This document shows, one piece after another, positions 25,292-34,199 of a stretch of 64,000 bases of DNA. The notes under the pieces were generated by a model, which saw only the letters and a list, made by a program, of their open reading frames with translations, did no database searches and was not told the origin of the DNA. Each line of letters starts with the position of its first letter. Positions within the stretch are counted from its first letter, which is position 1. Position numbers and translations under genes: made by a program. This DNA is from Parabacteroides timonensis (lineage in GTDB: Bacteria > Bacteroidota > Bacteroidia > Bacteroidales > Tannerellaceae): positions 4,014,728-4,078,727 of the forward strand of contig NZ_LT669941.1 of assembly GCF_900128505.1 (NCBI RefSeq), in the 5' to 3' direction.

Positions 25292-26134
25292 ATGGAAACA
25301 AACCGTAACATGAAAAAAGTAGACAACAGTATCTTTGAACAAATCAAAAGAATAGATGAAAATGGGGCTGAATACTGGTCAGCTCGAGAACTAGCCAAAG
25401 TCTTGGAATACTCCGAATACAGAAACTTCTTACCTGTGATAGAAAAAGCTAAAGAAGCTTGCATTAATAGTGGTCAAACACCGTCATATCATTTCGTGGA
25501 CTTCCACGAGATGATCGAGATAGGAAAAGGAGCTTTAAGAGAATTTGAATCAATCAAACTTTCCCGTTACGCTTGCTATCTCATCGTCCAGAATGCAGAT
25601 CCTAGCAAAGAAGTTGTTGCTAATGGACAGACTTATTTTGCAGTTCAGACCCGTATTGCAGAAATCAAACAGATGGACGAATATAACCGTCTGAATACTG
25701 AAGATTCAAAACGATTATTTCTTAGAGAGGAATTAAGTCGGCATAATATTCAGCTTGCTGATGCTGCTAAATGTGCCGGAGTTATTGAACCTAAAGACTA
25801 TGCCATCTTCCAAAACCATGGATATATGGGGTGGTATGGTGGTATGAGTGCAAAAGATATTCATGCACATAAAGGATTAAAGAAAAGTCAGAAGATACTT
25901 GACCATATGGGTAGTACAGAATTAGCTGCAAATCTGTTCCGTGCCACGCAAACAGAAGATAAACTACGTAGAGAAAATATTAAAGGTAAGACAAAAGCCA
26001 ACCAAACACACTACAATGTCGGAGCCAAAGTTCGTAAAACAATTGAAGAATTAGGTGGTACAATGCCTGAAGATCTTCCTGTTGCAGAGAGTATTAAAAA
26101 GATAGAAGCAAAAGATACGAAGAAATTGTCTTAA
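25292..26134 (+). CDS. dinD: DNA damage-inducible protein D (DinD)
   Basis: The 280-residue soluble protein matches the DinD family: a BRO/antirepressor-like N-terminal domain (WSARELAKVLEYSEYRNFLPVIEKA, about 30-55; SRYACYLIVQNADPSKEVV, about 91-109) and the DinD-specific C-terminal half (KDYAIFQNHGYMGWYGG, then HMGSTELAANLFRATQTEDKLR). In E. coli DinD is SOS-induced and modulates RecA; the role here is inferred. It stands alone, and a 24-bp palindrome from its own coding sequence recurs on both sides. The flanking copies could mark a small mobile or duplicated unit. Confidence 0.92.
   Translation: METNRNMKKVDNSIFEQIKRIDENGAEYWSARELAKVLEYSEYRNFLPVIEKAKEACINSGQTPSYHFVDFHEMIEIGKGALREFESIKLSRYACYLIVQNADPSKEVVANGQTYFAVQTRIAEIKQMDEYNRLNTEDSKRLFLREELSRHNIQLADAAKCAGVIEPKDYAIFQNHGYMGWYGGMSAKDIHAHKGLKKSQKILDHMGSTELAANLFRATQTEDKLRRENIKGKTKANQTHYNVGAKVRKTIEELGGTMPEDLPVAESIKKIEAKDTKKLS
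25490..25513 (+). repeat. dinD palindrome, copy 2 (inside dinD)
   Basis: Core CGTGGACTTCCACG with arms extended to 11 bp each (one mismatch). Encodes HFVDFHEM in dinD. Identical over 24 bp to copy 1. Confidence 0.9.
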
Positions 26135-26160
26135 CCTGTTAATCAACTGAAAAAGTAATG

Positions 26161-26188
26161 ATCATCTCGTGGAAGTCCACGAGATGAT
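26161..26188 (-). repeat. dinD palindrome, copy 3; possible bidirectional terminator
   Basis: A perfect 28-bp dyad (13-bp arms around AG) in the 74-bp gap between the convergent dinD and C10 protease genes. Its minus strand matches copies 1 and 2 at 23 of 24 positions. It may act as a transcription stop for both genes, but there is no strong T run. Confidence 0.85.
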
Positions 26189-26208
26189 TATCTTCAAATA
26201 AAACCTAA

Positions 26209-28035
26209 TTATTTCTTTACCAGTTTATGACTACTTCGTCCTTCCACAGTCATAACTTCCAATACATAAACTCCGGCCGGATAGCTATCATAAGAAAGTG
26301 ATAATTGAGTATTATTACCTGCTGATTGTTTTTTCATCAATCGTCCGTTCATATCATACAAAACCACTTCTTTAATTGCAATAGGGGCAGTTATCTGAAC
26401 CGTTCCGGCTACGTCATAAGAAACGAAAACACCTGTTTCGGCTGTTATATTTTCCGTTGAGGTAGAAGGATCGGCGGCCACCACGATTTCACCGGTTGTA
26501 TTATTATTGCCTCTCACCCATTTCCATTCACTCCCGTCACTACTTTTATATAACAAACGGATACGGTCACCGGGAGCGATCGTTTTAGTGATCGTACAAG
26601 GTACTTCCTGTCCTACTCCACGTTCGATCTGGATAGTAACAGGTTCTTCGCTGGAGATAAATTCTTTTGTATTCCCGTTTTTGTCTACAAGAGCGACAAC
26701 CAGGTTACCTGAAAAATCACGGATACTCATGTTGCCTACATAACCATACTGAACACCGAAAAGCTGATTTTCTTCAAAATCTTCTGTGGTGGCTTCAAGG
26801 CCGGCAAAGACAGTACCCTCATTTTCCCCATAGAAGAAAGCCAATACATCCTGATAGGTAGAACCTTCCACCGGCTTTTTCATACTGATAATGGCATCCT
26901 GACCAAGCGAGAAACCACCTCCGCTATTACCACCGGTTCCCTGCACTTCAGGTTCGAGGACAGATAACAGGTAATACCCATTAGCCAGTCCGCTCCATCC
27001 CCAGTTCACATGATAATAATCGGCATCGTTGTAACCGTCGATGATAAATTGATGACCTTCTTTCTGATCATTCTCACCACCATAGACAACAGGGCGATTA
27101 TCATCCAGTTCACTTTTGATAATCGCTTCCCATTCGTCTTTCTGATAATTATTGCGTTGCAGGACATGGAGAGATTTATCGTATTTCATATAATTGACAA
27201 GCCCCTGGGCTGCCGTTAATGTCAAGGCACCGCTGTTACCAGGAGCATAATTCATTTCTGAGAAAACACCGCAATCGTACATCAGGGTGGCTACGTTTTG
27301 GGCCTGCTCAGTAGTATATTGCCCTGCCGTGTAGGTAGAAGGCATGTTATCCCACTGGTATGGAGTGTCGAAAGTAGCGGAAAGAGACAGATTATAAGTC
27401 TGCGAAGTATAAGAATGACTCCCCTGCCCTACGTCCGGCCATTTATGATATTGCATGGCGATAGCCGTCGAGGTGGCAACACATCCGGTGGGTGTACGCT
27501 GGCTGTTTACCACCGGGCATAAGTTATTATAAGGTGTCATCTGATCCCAAAGGACAGTTGTTAATAACGTTCCGGTCGATTTCAACTGCATCTTACCCTG
27601 ACGAACTTCGTTCCAGGCGGCTGTGACGTCCTTTGAAACCTCCGGTTTGTTTTCACGTATCCAGTTGATCTGACGCTGGTAACTTTCAAACCATCCACGC
27701 AGGTTGGACGGCATGGAGTTTTTTTCAAACAGTTGCTGCATGCCATAACCTAGAATAGGATATACAGCATCATCACCGGCTACAACGACAAAACCGTCGG
27801 CATCTTCGCGGTTAAATACGTAAAAGGTAGCATCCTGTACGGAACCGGCTGATTTGGTAGCCGCTCCGGCATCCGACCAGACCAATTTCACCTCCGATTC
27901 CGAAGCTTTTGTCTGCGGAGAATTACTTTTCAGGAAACTGAGGGCTACGCTCTTCGCCTGTTTTACATCAATAGGTGCAGCACTTATCGACATTGTTAAC
28001 AAGGCGGTAAAGAAAATAAAAGTACATCTTCTCAT
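26209..28035 (-). CDS. C10 family cysteine protease (streptopain-like) with T9SS tail
   Basis: This 608-residue secreted protease starts with signal peptide RCTFIFFTALLTMSISAAP. A Spi-type propeptide domain follows (about 22-140), then the C10 catalytic domain with nucleophile C185 in PTGCVATSTAIAMQYHKWP, H328 in EGHQFIIDGY and the HVNWGWSG loop (342-349). After an Ig-like region, the last 65 residues form a type A T9SS sorting domain (IKEVVLYDMNGRLMKKQ, then YPAGVYVLEV). It probably acts at the cell surface on host or bacterial protein. It is monocistronic; the 290 bp upstream of it, shared with leuS, hold no gene and no clear promoter box for it. Confidence 0.93.
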   Translation of the reverse strand: MRRCTFIFFTALLTMSISAAPIDVKQAKSVALSFLKSNSPQTKASESEVKLVWSDAGAATKSAGSVQDATFYVFNREDADGFVVVAGDDAVYPILGYGMQQLFEKNSMPSNLRGWFESYQRQINWIRENKPEVSKDVTAAWNEVRQGKMQLKSTGTLLTTVLWDQMTPYNNLCPVVNSQRTPTGCVATSTAIAMQYHKWPDVGQGSHSYTSQTYNLSLSATFDTPYQWDNMPSTYTAGQYTTEQAQNVATLMYDCGVFSEMNYAPGNSGALTLTAAQGLVNYMKYDKSLHVLQRNNYQKDEWEAIIKSELDDNRPVVYGGENDQKEGHQFIIDGYNDADYYHVNWGWSGLANGYYLLSVLEPEVQGTGGNSGGGFSLGQDAIISMKKPVEGSTYQDVLAFFYGENEGTVFAGLEATTEDFEENQLFGVQYGYVGNMSIRDFSGNLVVALVDKNGNTKEFISSEEPVTIQIERGVGQEVPCTITKTIAPGDRIRLLYKSSDGSEWKWVRGNNNTTGEIVVAADPSTSTENITAETGVFVSYDVAGTVQITAPIAIKEVVLYDMNGRLMKKQSAGNNTQLSLSYDSYPAGVYVLEVMTVEGRSSHKLVKK

Positions 28036-28278
28036 TACTTGTCATTTTTTAGTTTAAACTTAGTTTGCGCTTATCAGAGGTTTGGTTGAAGGGTATTAAT
28101 GGCGTTTTACTTAATTCCTTAATAAAGGTGTTCCTATAACAAAGAAAAGAGAAAAATAGTTTCCCTTTCCACTTTAATGAAGAAGCATTTTCTTTGATAT
28201 CACAATATGTGATACCAAAAAAGCCAGGTAACCCCCGACCGAAAATAAGTTATGTGAAGTAAAACAAAATAAATTGAC

Positions 28279-28286
28279 TAACTTTG
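28279..28286 (+). promoter_or_regulatory. -7 box of leuS
   Basis: TAACTTTG, 40 bp upstream of the leuS ATG. Confidence 0.6.
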
Positions 28287-28325
28287 TGGCTTTAAACTGA
28301 AAACGATATAAAACGATTAAATATT

Positions 28326-31163
28326 ATGGAGTACAATTTCAAAGAAATTGAGAAAAAATGGCACGAATACTGGATTGCCAATGGGGTTTATAAAGTGAAG
28401 GAAAATAAAGATAAACCCAAATACTACGTGTTGGATATGTTCCCTTACCCATCAGGAGCTGGACTACATGTTGGTCATCCGCTCGGTTACATTGCTTCTG
28501 ATATTTATTCCCGCTTCAAACGTCTGCAGGGTTTCAACGTTTTACACCCGATGGGATACGATGCTTACGGTCTGCCGGCAGAACAATATGCCATCCAAAC
28601 CGGACAACATCCCGAAGTAACAACCAAACAAAACATCACCCGTTACCGCGAGCAGATGGACAAAATAGGTTTCAGCTATGACTGGAGCCGCGAAATCCGT
28701 ACTTGTGATCCGGAATATTATCACTGGACTCAATGGGCATTCATTAAAATGTTCAACAGCTATTATTGCAATGACGCAAAGAAAGCATTACCTATCGAAA
28801 ACCTGGTCAAAGCTTTCGAAACAAGTGGTACTGAAGGTCTGAATGTTGCCTGTGGTGAAGAACTACAATTTACTGCCGAAGAATGGAAAGCCAAAAGCGA
28901 TAAAGAAAAACAGGCCATATTATTGAATTACCGCATTGCTTACCGCGGCGAAACAATGGTGAACTGGTGCTCTGAACTGGGTACCGTGCTGGCAAACGAC
29001 GAGGTAGTGAACGGCGTTTCCGAACGTGGTGGTTTTCCGGTAGAACAAAAATTGATGCGCCAGTGGTGTTTACGTGTATCAGCCTATTCACAGCGCCTGC
29101 TGGACGGACTGGATACAATCGACTGGACAGATTCCTTGAAAGATACACAACGTAACTGGATCGGTCGTAGTGAAGGAGCCGAGATCCAGTTCAAAGTAAA
29201 AGATAGTGATATGGAATTTACCATCTTTACAACCCGTGCAGATACCATGTTCGGTGTAACTTTTATGGTATTGGCTCCTGAAAGCGAACTGGTTGCCCAG
29301 TTGACGACACCCGAACAAAAACAGGAAGTAGATGCTTATCTGGATCGTACTAAAAAACGTACGGAACGTGAACGTATTGCCGACCGTTCTGTAACCGGTG
29401 TATTCAGTGGCTCGTATGCTATCAATCCGTTTACGGGAGATGCAGTACCCGTTTGGATCAGCGACTATGTATTGGCTGGTTATGGAACAGGTGCTATCAT
29501 GGCGGTTCCGGCACACGATAGCCGTGACTATGCGTTTGCCCGTCATTTCAATCTGCCTATCATTCCATTGATCGAAGGTTGTGATGTGAGTGAAGAGAGC
29601 TTCGATGCCAAAGAAGGTATTGTCTGCAATTCCCCGAGACCGGATGTAGCTCCCTATTGCGACCTGTCATTAAATGGTCTGACTGTAAAAGAAGCAATCG
29701 CCGCTACTAAAAAATATGTATCCGAACATCAACTGGGACGTGTAAAGATAAACTATCGTCTGCGCGATGCTATCTTCAGCCGCCAGCGTTATTGGGGCGA
29801 ACCGTTCCCTGTATATTATGATGCTGACGGAATGCCTCAGATGCTGCCTTTCGAAGCATTGCCGTTACAGTTGCCCGAAGTGGATAAATTCCTGCCGACA
29901 GCTACAGGTGAACCTCCATTGGGACATGCAACCAAATGGGCATGGGATTCCGTAAATAAAGAAATTACAGAAACATCTAAAATAGATAACAAGACCATTT
30001 TCCCGCTGGAACTTTGTACTATGCCGGGGTTTGCCGGTTCTTCAGCTTATTATCTGCGTTACATGGATCCGCATAATGACAAAGGATTGGTGGATAAACA
30101 GGTAAACGAATACTGGCGTAATGTGGACCTGTACATCGGTGGTACCGAACATGCTACCGGTCACCTGATTTATAGCCGTTTCTGGAATAAATTCCTGTAT
30201 GATATGGGAGTTATCAGCGAAGAGGAACCGTTCCAGAAACTGATCAACCAAGGTATGATCCAGGGACGTTCCAACTTTGTATATCGTATAAAGGATACCA
30301 ATACATTCGTTTCACTGAACCTGAAAGATCAGTACGAAGTGACTCCTATCCATGTGGATGTAAACATCGTATACAACGATATCCTTGATGTTGAAGCTTT
30401 CAAGAACTGGCGTCCGGAATACAACAATGCGGAATTTATACTGGAAGACGGCAAATACGTCTGCGGATGGGCTGTTGAAAAGATGTCAAAATCCATGTTC
30501 AATGTTGTCAATCCGGATATGATTGTTGAAAAATATGGTGCCGATACATTGCGTCTGTATGAAATGTTCTTAGGCCCGTTGGAACAATCCAAACCCTGGG
30601 ATACAAACGGTATCGACGGTGTACACCGTTTCCTGAAAAAGCTGTGGGCTCTGTTCTACGGAAACACCGACAGCCTGCAGATAACAGATGCCGAACCGAC
30701 AGCCGAAGAATTGAAATCATTACATAAACTGATCAAGAAAGTAACATTCGATATCGAGCATTTCTCTTATAATACTTCTATCAGTGCTTTCATGATCTGT
30801 ATTAACGAATTAAGCAGCCTGAAATGCAATAAGCGTGCTATCCTGGAGCAACTCATCATCTTACTTGCTCCGTTTGCACCTCACACAGCAGAAGAGTTAT
30901 GGCATGTATGTGGTCACGACACAACTATATGCGATGCTCCATGGCCACAGCACAACGAAGAGTATCTGAAAGAAAATTCAGTTACTTACGCCATCTCATT
31001 CAACGGAAAAGCCCGCTTCAATCTGGAACTCCCGGCTGATATGCCCCGTGAAGAGGTAGAAAAGGTTGCTCTCAGCCACGAAAGTTCCGCTAAATGGATG
31101 GAAGGCAAGACTCCTAAAAAGGTGATTGTCGTTCCAGGTAAGATCGTTAATATCGTTATCTAA
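28326..31163 (+). CDS. leuS: Leucyl-tRNA synthetase
   Basis: This cytoplasmic class I synthetase charges tRNA-Leu. At 945 residues it is complete. The HIGH-type motif lies in PYPSGAGLHVGHPLGY (about 40-55). The CP1 editing domain has the T-rich stretch FTIFTTRADTMFGVTFMVLAPE near 300 and the AVPAHDSRDYAF motif. The KMSKS motif is in VEKMSKSMFNVVNPD (about 720). An anticodon-binding domain and a short C-terminal domain follow. The yitT-like gene begins directly after the stop codon with no gap, so the two are co-transcribed. Confidence 0.98.
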   Translation: MEYNFKEIEKKWHEYWIANGVYKVKENKDKPKYYVLDMFPYPSGAGLHVGHPLGYIASDIYSRFKRLQGFNVLHPMGYDAYGLPAEQYAIQTGQHPEVTTKQNITRYREQMDKIGFSYDWSREIRTCDPEYYHWTQWAFIKMFNSYYCNDAKKALPIENLVKAFETSGTEGLNVACGEELQFTAEEWKAKSDKEKQAILLNYRIAYRGETMVNWCSELGTVLANDEVVNGVSERGGFPVEQKLMRQWCLRVSAYSQRLLDGLDTIDWTDSLKDTQRNWIGRSEGAEIQFKVKDSDMEFTIFTTRADTMFGVTFMVLAPESELVAQLTTPEQKQEVDAYLDRTKKRTERERIADRSVTGVFSGSYAINPFTGDAVPVWISDYVLAGYGTGAIMAVPAHDSRDYAFARHFNLPIIPLIEGCDVSEESFDAKEGIVCNSPRPDVAPYCDLSLNGLTVKEAIAATKKYVSEHQLGRVKINYRLRDAIFSRQRYWGEPFPVYYDADGMPQMLPFEALPLQLPEVDKFLPTATGEPPLGHATKWAWDSVNKEITETSKIDNKTIFPLELCTMPGFAGSSAYYLRYMDPHNDKGLVDKQVNEYWRNVDLYIGGTEHATGHLIYSRFWNKFLYDMGVISEEEPFQKLINQGMIQGRSNFVYRIKDTNTFVSLNLKDQYEVTPIHVDVNIVYNDILDVEAFKNWRPEYNNAEFILEDGKYVCGWAVEKMSKSMFNVVNPDMIVEKYGADTLRLYEMFLGPLEQSKPWDTNGIDGVHRFLKKLWALFYGNTDSLQITDAEPTAEELKSLHKLIKKVTFDIEHFSYNTSISAFMICINELSSLKCNKRAILEQLIILLAPFAPHTAEELWHVCGHDTTICDAPWPQHNEEYLKENSVTYAISFNGKARFNLELPADMPREEVEKVALSHESSAKWMEGKTPKKVIVVPGKIVNIVI

Positions 31164-32045
31164 ATGAGAACAGCTCAGTTTTATAAAGTATTTTTTTCTA
31201 TACAGGATTATCTGATGATTCTATTCGGAACCATTTTATATGGTTTCGGATTCAACGCATTCATCCTGTCTAATGAAATTGTTACCGGTGGTGTCAGTGG
31301 TATCTGTGCATTGATATTCTTTGCCACCGGCGGCGCCATACCGGTATCGGTTTCATACTTTGTTATCAATGTTGTCTTACTATTAGCCGCTCTAAAGATA
31401 TTAGGATTCAAATTCCTGATAAAGACAATCTTTGGAGTATTCTCGCTTTCAGCTTCCCTGTCATTTTTTGAATGGTTGCTGAAAGGAAATCCGATCTTAC
31501 ATGATCAGCCATTTATGGCCATTATGATTGGTGCCCTCCTCTGTGGTGCCGGATTGGGATTGGTATTTTCTGCCAACGGAAGTACCGGAGGAACGGATAT
31601 TATCGGAGCTATTGTAAACAAATACAAGAACATATCCATCGGACGTGCCTTGTTGTTTTGTGATTTCTTCATTATCAGCTCTTCTTTCTTCCTATTCCAT
31701 AATGTGGATAAGATCGTGTTCGGTTTTGTTGAAATGATTATTAGCAACTATGTCCTCGACATGGTGTTAAACGGTAACCGCCAATCCGTACAATTCCTCA
31801 TATTCTCACAAAAATATGATGAGATAGCCGATCGGATCATCCATGATCTGGATCGTGGATGTACCATCCTTGATGGCGTAGGAGGTTATTCCAAAAAGCC
31901 GGTCAAGGTTGTCGTATTGCTGGCTAAGAAATCAGAATCCGTATCTATCTTCCGCCTGGTAAAACAAATAGACCACCAGGCATTTATTTCGCAGAGCATT
32001 GTCCGCGGAGTATATGGAGAAGGGTTTGATCAGATAAAAACCTAG
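31164..32045 (+). CDS. YitT family membrane protein
   Basis: A 293-residue inner-membrane protein with about five to six hydrophobic helices in the first 205 residues, containing FILSNEIVTGGVSGIC and GLGLVFSANGSTGGTDIIGAIVNKY, the repeated motifs of the DUF161/YitT family. A soluble DUF2179 domain follows (about 215-290: IIHDLDRGCTILDGVGGYSKKP). The transported compound is not established for the family. It starts immediately after leuS and its last 4 bases overlap the convergent phosphoethanolamine-transferase-like gene. Confidence 0.9.
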   Translation: MRTAQFYKVFFSIQDYLMILFGTILYGFGFNAFILSNEIVTGGVSGICALIFFATGGAIPVSVSYFVINVVLLLAALKILGFKFLIKTIFGVFSLSASLSFFEWLLKGNPILHDQPFMAIMIGALLCGAGLGLVFSANGSTGGTDIIGAIVNKYKNISIGRALLFCDFFIISSSFFLFHNVDKIVFGFVEMIISNYVLDMVLNGNRQSVQFLIFSQKYDEIADRIIHDLDRGCTILDGVGGYSKKPVKVVVLLAKKSESVSIFRLVKQIDHQAFISQSIVRGVYGEGFDQIKT

Positions 32046-33550
32046 CGGAATATACTTAACGAGTAATCAATATATTCAGAACCGATCCCTCCGGCATCCA
32101 GTATACTGTGATAAAGGTAATCGGTTCTGAATCGTTTTAAAGAGTTTTCTTTTGCTTTTTCATAATGATCCGGATGTTCCTTTTTATACTCCGGCGACAT
32201 CCAAACCATACAAGCCGCTTGATGTGTATAAGGATTTTCTGCAGCATGTAACCAAGCGCCATCTTCTCCTAGTGCTTCCCCATGATCAGACTGATATATA
32301 AGAATGGCCTTTTTATCTTTTAAACGATCTATCAGATTAGATAAAAAATAATCTGTGTACAGAATTGTATTGTCATATGAATTTATCATTTCTTCCTGTG
32401 TACAAGAGGAGATAATTTTACTTTTTACTATCGGCTGGAAATGAGTAAACTCATCTATAAAATGCGAATTATACCACCAGTGAGAACCTATTGTATGTAA
32501 TATAATCAGTTTCTTATTATTTTCCATCTGTAAAGCATTATCAAAAAGCGGTAATAAATCCCCATCCAACCATTGATCGAATACCACATAAGAAGACTTA
32601 TTTATATTGACATGAATCAGTGAGTCACATTCATTCATAAAATAAACATAAGTATCAGCAGCCTCCTGATTAGCTAACCAAACCGTATAAAAATCACAGG
32701 CATTAAAAAAACTTATAAAAGACTTTTCTGAATAAGCTCTCGAATAATCAGTACTATCAGCACGAGTCAATATATGTGGAACACTCCGATTCGTATATGT
32801 CTGTTCTGCATATACAAAAGGGTAAGATATAATATCTTCTTTTGACAATAATGGAGTCGTATTTCGTTCATATCCATTCAATCCCAAATGATCAGGACGA
32901 AGCGATTCACCCAGTACAAAAACAACTGTCAAATCCTCATCACTACATTGTATCCCGCCTGTTAAGTCTGTTCTGTTCTCACTGATAATCTGTTTTTCTT
33001 CCCAATATTTCATAAAAGTATAATAAACATTGAAGGGAATACGTTCTGTTATAGGATATTTTATAGTGTTTATACGTGTTACTGTAAATAACAGTAAACC
33101 ACCTATAAGAGTAGGATAAAGAGAAGGACGAACTACAACCCGTTTAATCCGGTAAACTGCAAATATTATAGATATCCCGAATGTTATAAGCACAAATACT
33201 AATAAGCCCGGTGAGTATAAATCCCCGGATGTACGCATGTCGTTCTCCAGGGCTGCATCCAATACCATAGGAGTCAAAGTTGCATTCATGGTAAAACGAA
33301 ACCAGGCCAATAGCGAGCTTATCAACGTTAGTAATGGAAATGTTATAGCAAATACATATTTATTAGCAGCTAATAAAATGGTGATAAAATAAAGTACCAT
33401 TGTTACTACCGACCATTGAAAAGCTATAATAAATAAGTCTTTAACCGTTCCTATAGGTATAGTAAGAAAATCAGCAGAGGTAAAACAAATACCTAAAAAT
33501 AAAGTAGCAACTAAAGAAAAAATATAAAAATGAACAGGCACATTCTTCAT
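32042..33550 (-). CDS. EptA-like phosphoethanolamine transferase
   Basis: A 502-residue inner-membrane protein: about five helices in the first 170 residues, then a periplasmic sulfatase-fold domain. The metal/nucleophile motif is VVFVLGESLRPDHLGLNGYERNTTP, with the expected Glu and Thr, and YQSDHGEALGEDGAWLHA supplies the late ligands. Such enzymes add phosphoethanolamine to lipid A or glycans and can change polymyxin sensitivity; the acceptor is unknown. ATG 33550 is preferred over the open frame to 33643, which would run into rdgB. It is the only minus-strand gene in the leuS-yitT-rdgB-porZ run, so it may be an insertion into a conserved order. Confidence 0.9.
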   Translation of the reverse strand: MKNVPVHFYIFSLVATLFLGICFTSADFLTIPIGTVKDLFIIAFQWSVVTMVLYFITILLAANKYVFAITFPLLTLISSLLAWFRFTMNATLTPMVLDAALENDMRTSGDLYSPGLLVFVLITFGISIIFAVYRIKRVVVRPSLYPTLIGGLLLFTVTRINTIKYPITERIPFNVYYTFMKYWEEKQIISENRTDLTGGIQCSDEDLTVVFVLGESLRPDHLGLNGYERNTTPLLSKEDIISYPFVYAEQTYTNRSVPHILTRADSTDYSRAYSEKSFISFFNACDFYTVWLANQEAADTYVYFMNECDSLIHVNINKSSYVVFDQWLDGDLLPLFDNALQMENNKKLIILHTIGSHWWYNSHFIDEFTHFQPIVKSKIISSCTQEEMINSYDNTILYTDYFLSNLIDRLKDKKAILIYQSDHGEALGEDGAWLHAAENPYTHQAACMVWMSPEYKKEHPDHYEKAKENSLKRFRTDYLYHSILDAGGIGSEYIDYSLSIFR

Positions 33551-33570
33551 ATTGATAATGAATTGATATG

Positions 33571-33588
33571 TATTTTTGTGCAAAAATA
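33571..33588. promoter_or_regulatory. Palindromic divergent -7 boxes
   Basis: TATTTTTG (33571-33578, rightwards) and TATTTTTG on the minus strand (33581-33588) form one palindrome with a 2-bp centre. They serve rdgB (ATG 33612) and the EptA-like gene (ATG 33550). Confidence 0.55.
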
Positions 33589-33611
33589 GAAACAATACAT
33601 TGATAAGCAGT

Positions 33612-34196
33612 ATGAAAACATTAGTATTTGCAACTAATAACAAACATAAACTGGATGAAGTACAAAAAATAACATCCGGCCTGGTAAATATAGTAAGCCT
33701 GGAAGATATCGGTTGTCATGATGATATACCGGAAACAAGTGATACCCTGGAAGGAAATGCTCTTCAGAAAGCCCGATACATAAAAGAGCATTATGGATTC
33801 GATTGTTTTGCCGACGATACAGGCCTGGAGGTGGAAGCATTAAATAATGCACCAGGGGTTTATTCTGCACGTTATGCAGGTCCCGGACATGACTCGGAAG
33901 CAAATATGAATAAACTTTTACAGGAAATGAATAATATAAAAAACCGAAAAGCTTGTTTCCGTACAGTTATTGCTCTCTTATTAAATGGCCAGGAGTATTT
34001 ATTTGAAGGAATTGTAAATGGTCAAATAACGAAAGATAAACGAGGTGCAAGTGGATTCGGATATGATCCGATCTTTGTACCGGATAATTACACACAAACT
34101 TTTGCCGAGATGGGAAATGATATTAAAAATACGATCAGCCACCGGGCTGAAGCTGTAAAGAAATTAAGTGCTTTTCTATCTACATTATCAGAATAA
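33612..34196 (+). CDS. rdgB: XTP/dITP diphosphatase (Ham1/RdgB)
   Basis: This 194-residue cytoplasmic enzyme hydrolyses non-canonical purine triphosphates (ITP, XTP) and so keeps them out of nucleic acids. The family start VFATNNKHKLDEVQKI (about 4-19), the metal-binding FADDTGLEVEALNNAPGVYSARYAG (about 70-94) and GASGFGYDPIFVPD (about 149-162) are all present. ATG 33612 gives the conserved start; the upstream frame begins with a TTG inside the promoter. porZ follows after 3 bp in the same direction. Confidence 0.97.
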   Translation: MKTLVFATNNKHKLDEVQKITSGLVNIVSLEDIGCHDDIPETSDTLEGNALQKARYIKEHYGFDCFADDTGLEVEALNNAPGVYSARYAGPGHDSEANMNKLLQEMNNIKNRKACFRTVIALLLNGQEYLFEGIVNGQITKDKRGASGFGYDPIFVPDNYTQTFAEMGNDIKNTISHRAEAVKKLSAFLSTLSE

Positions 34197-34199
34197 ATT

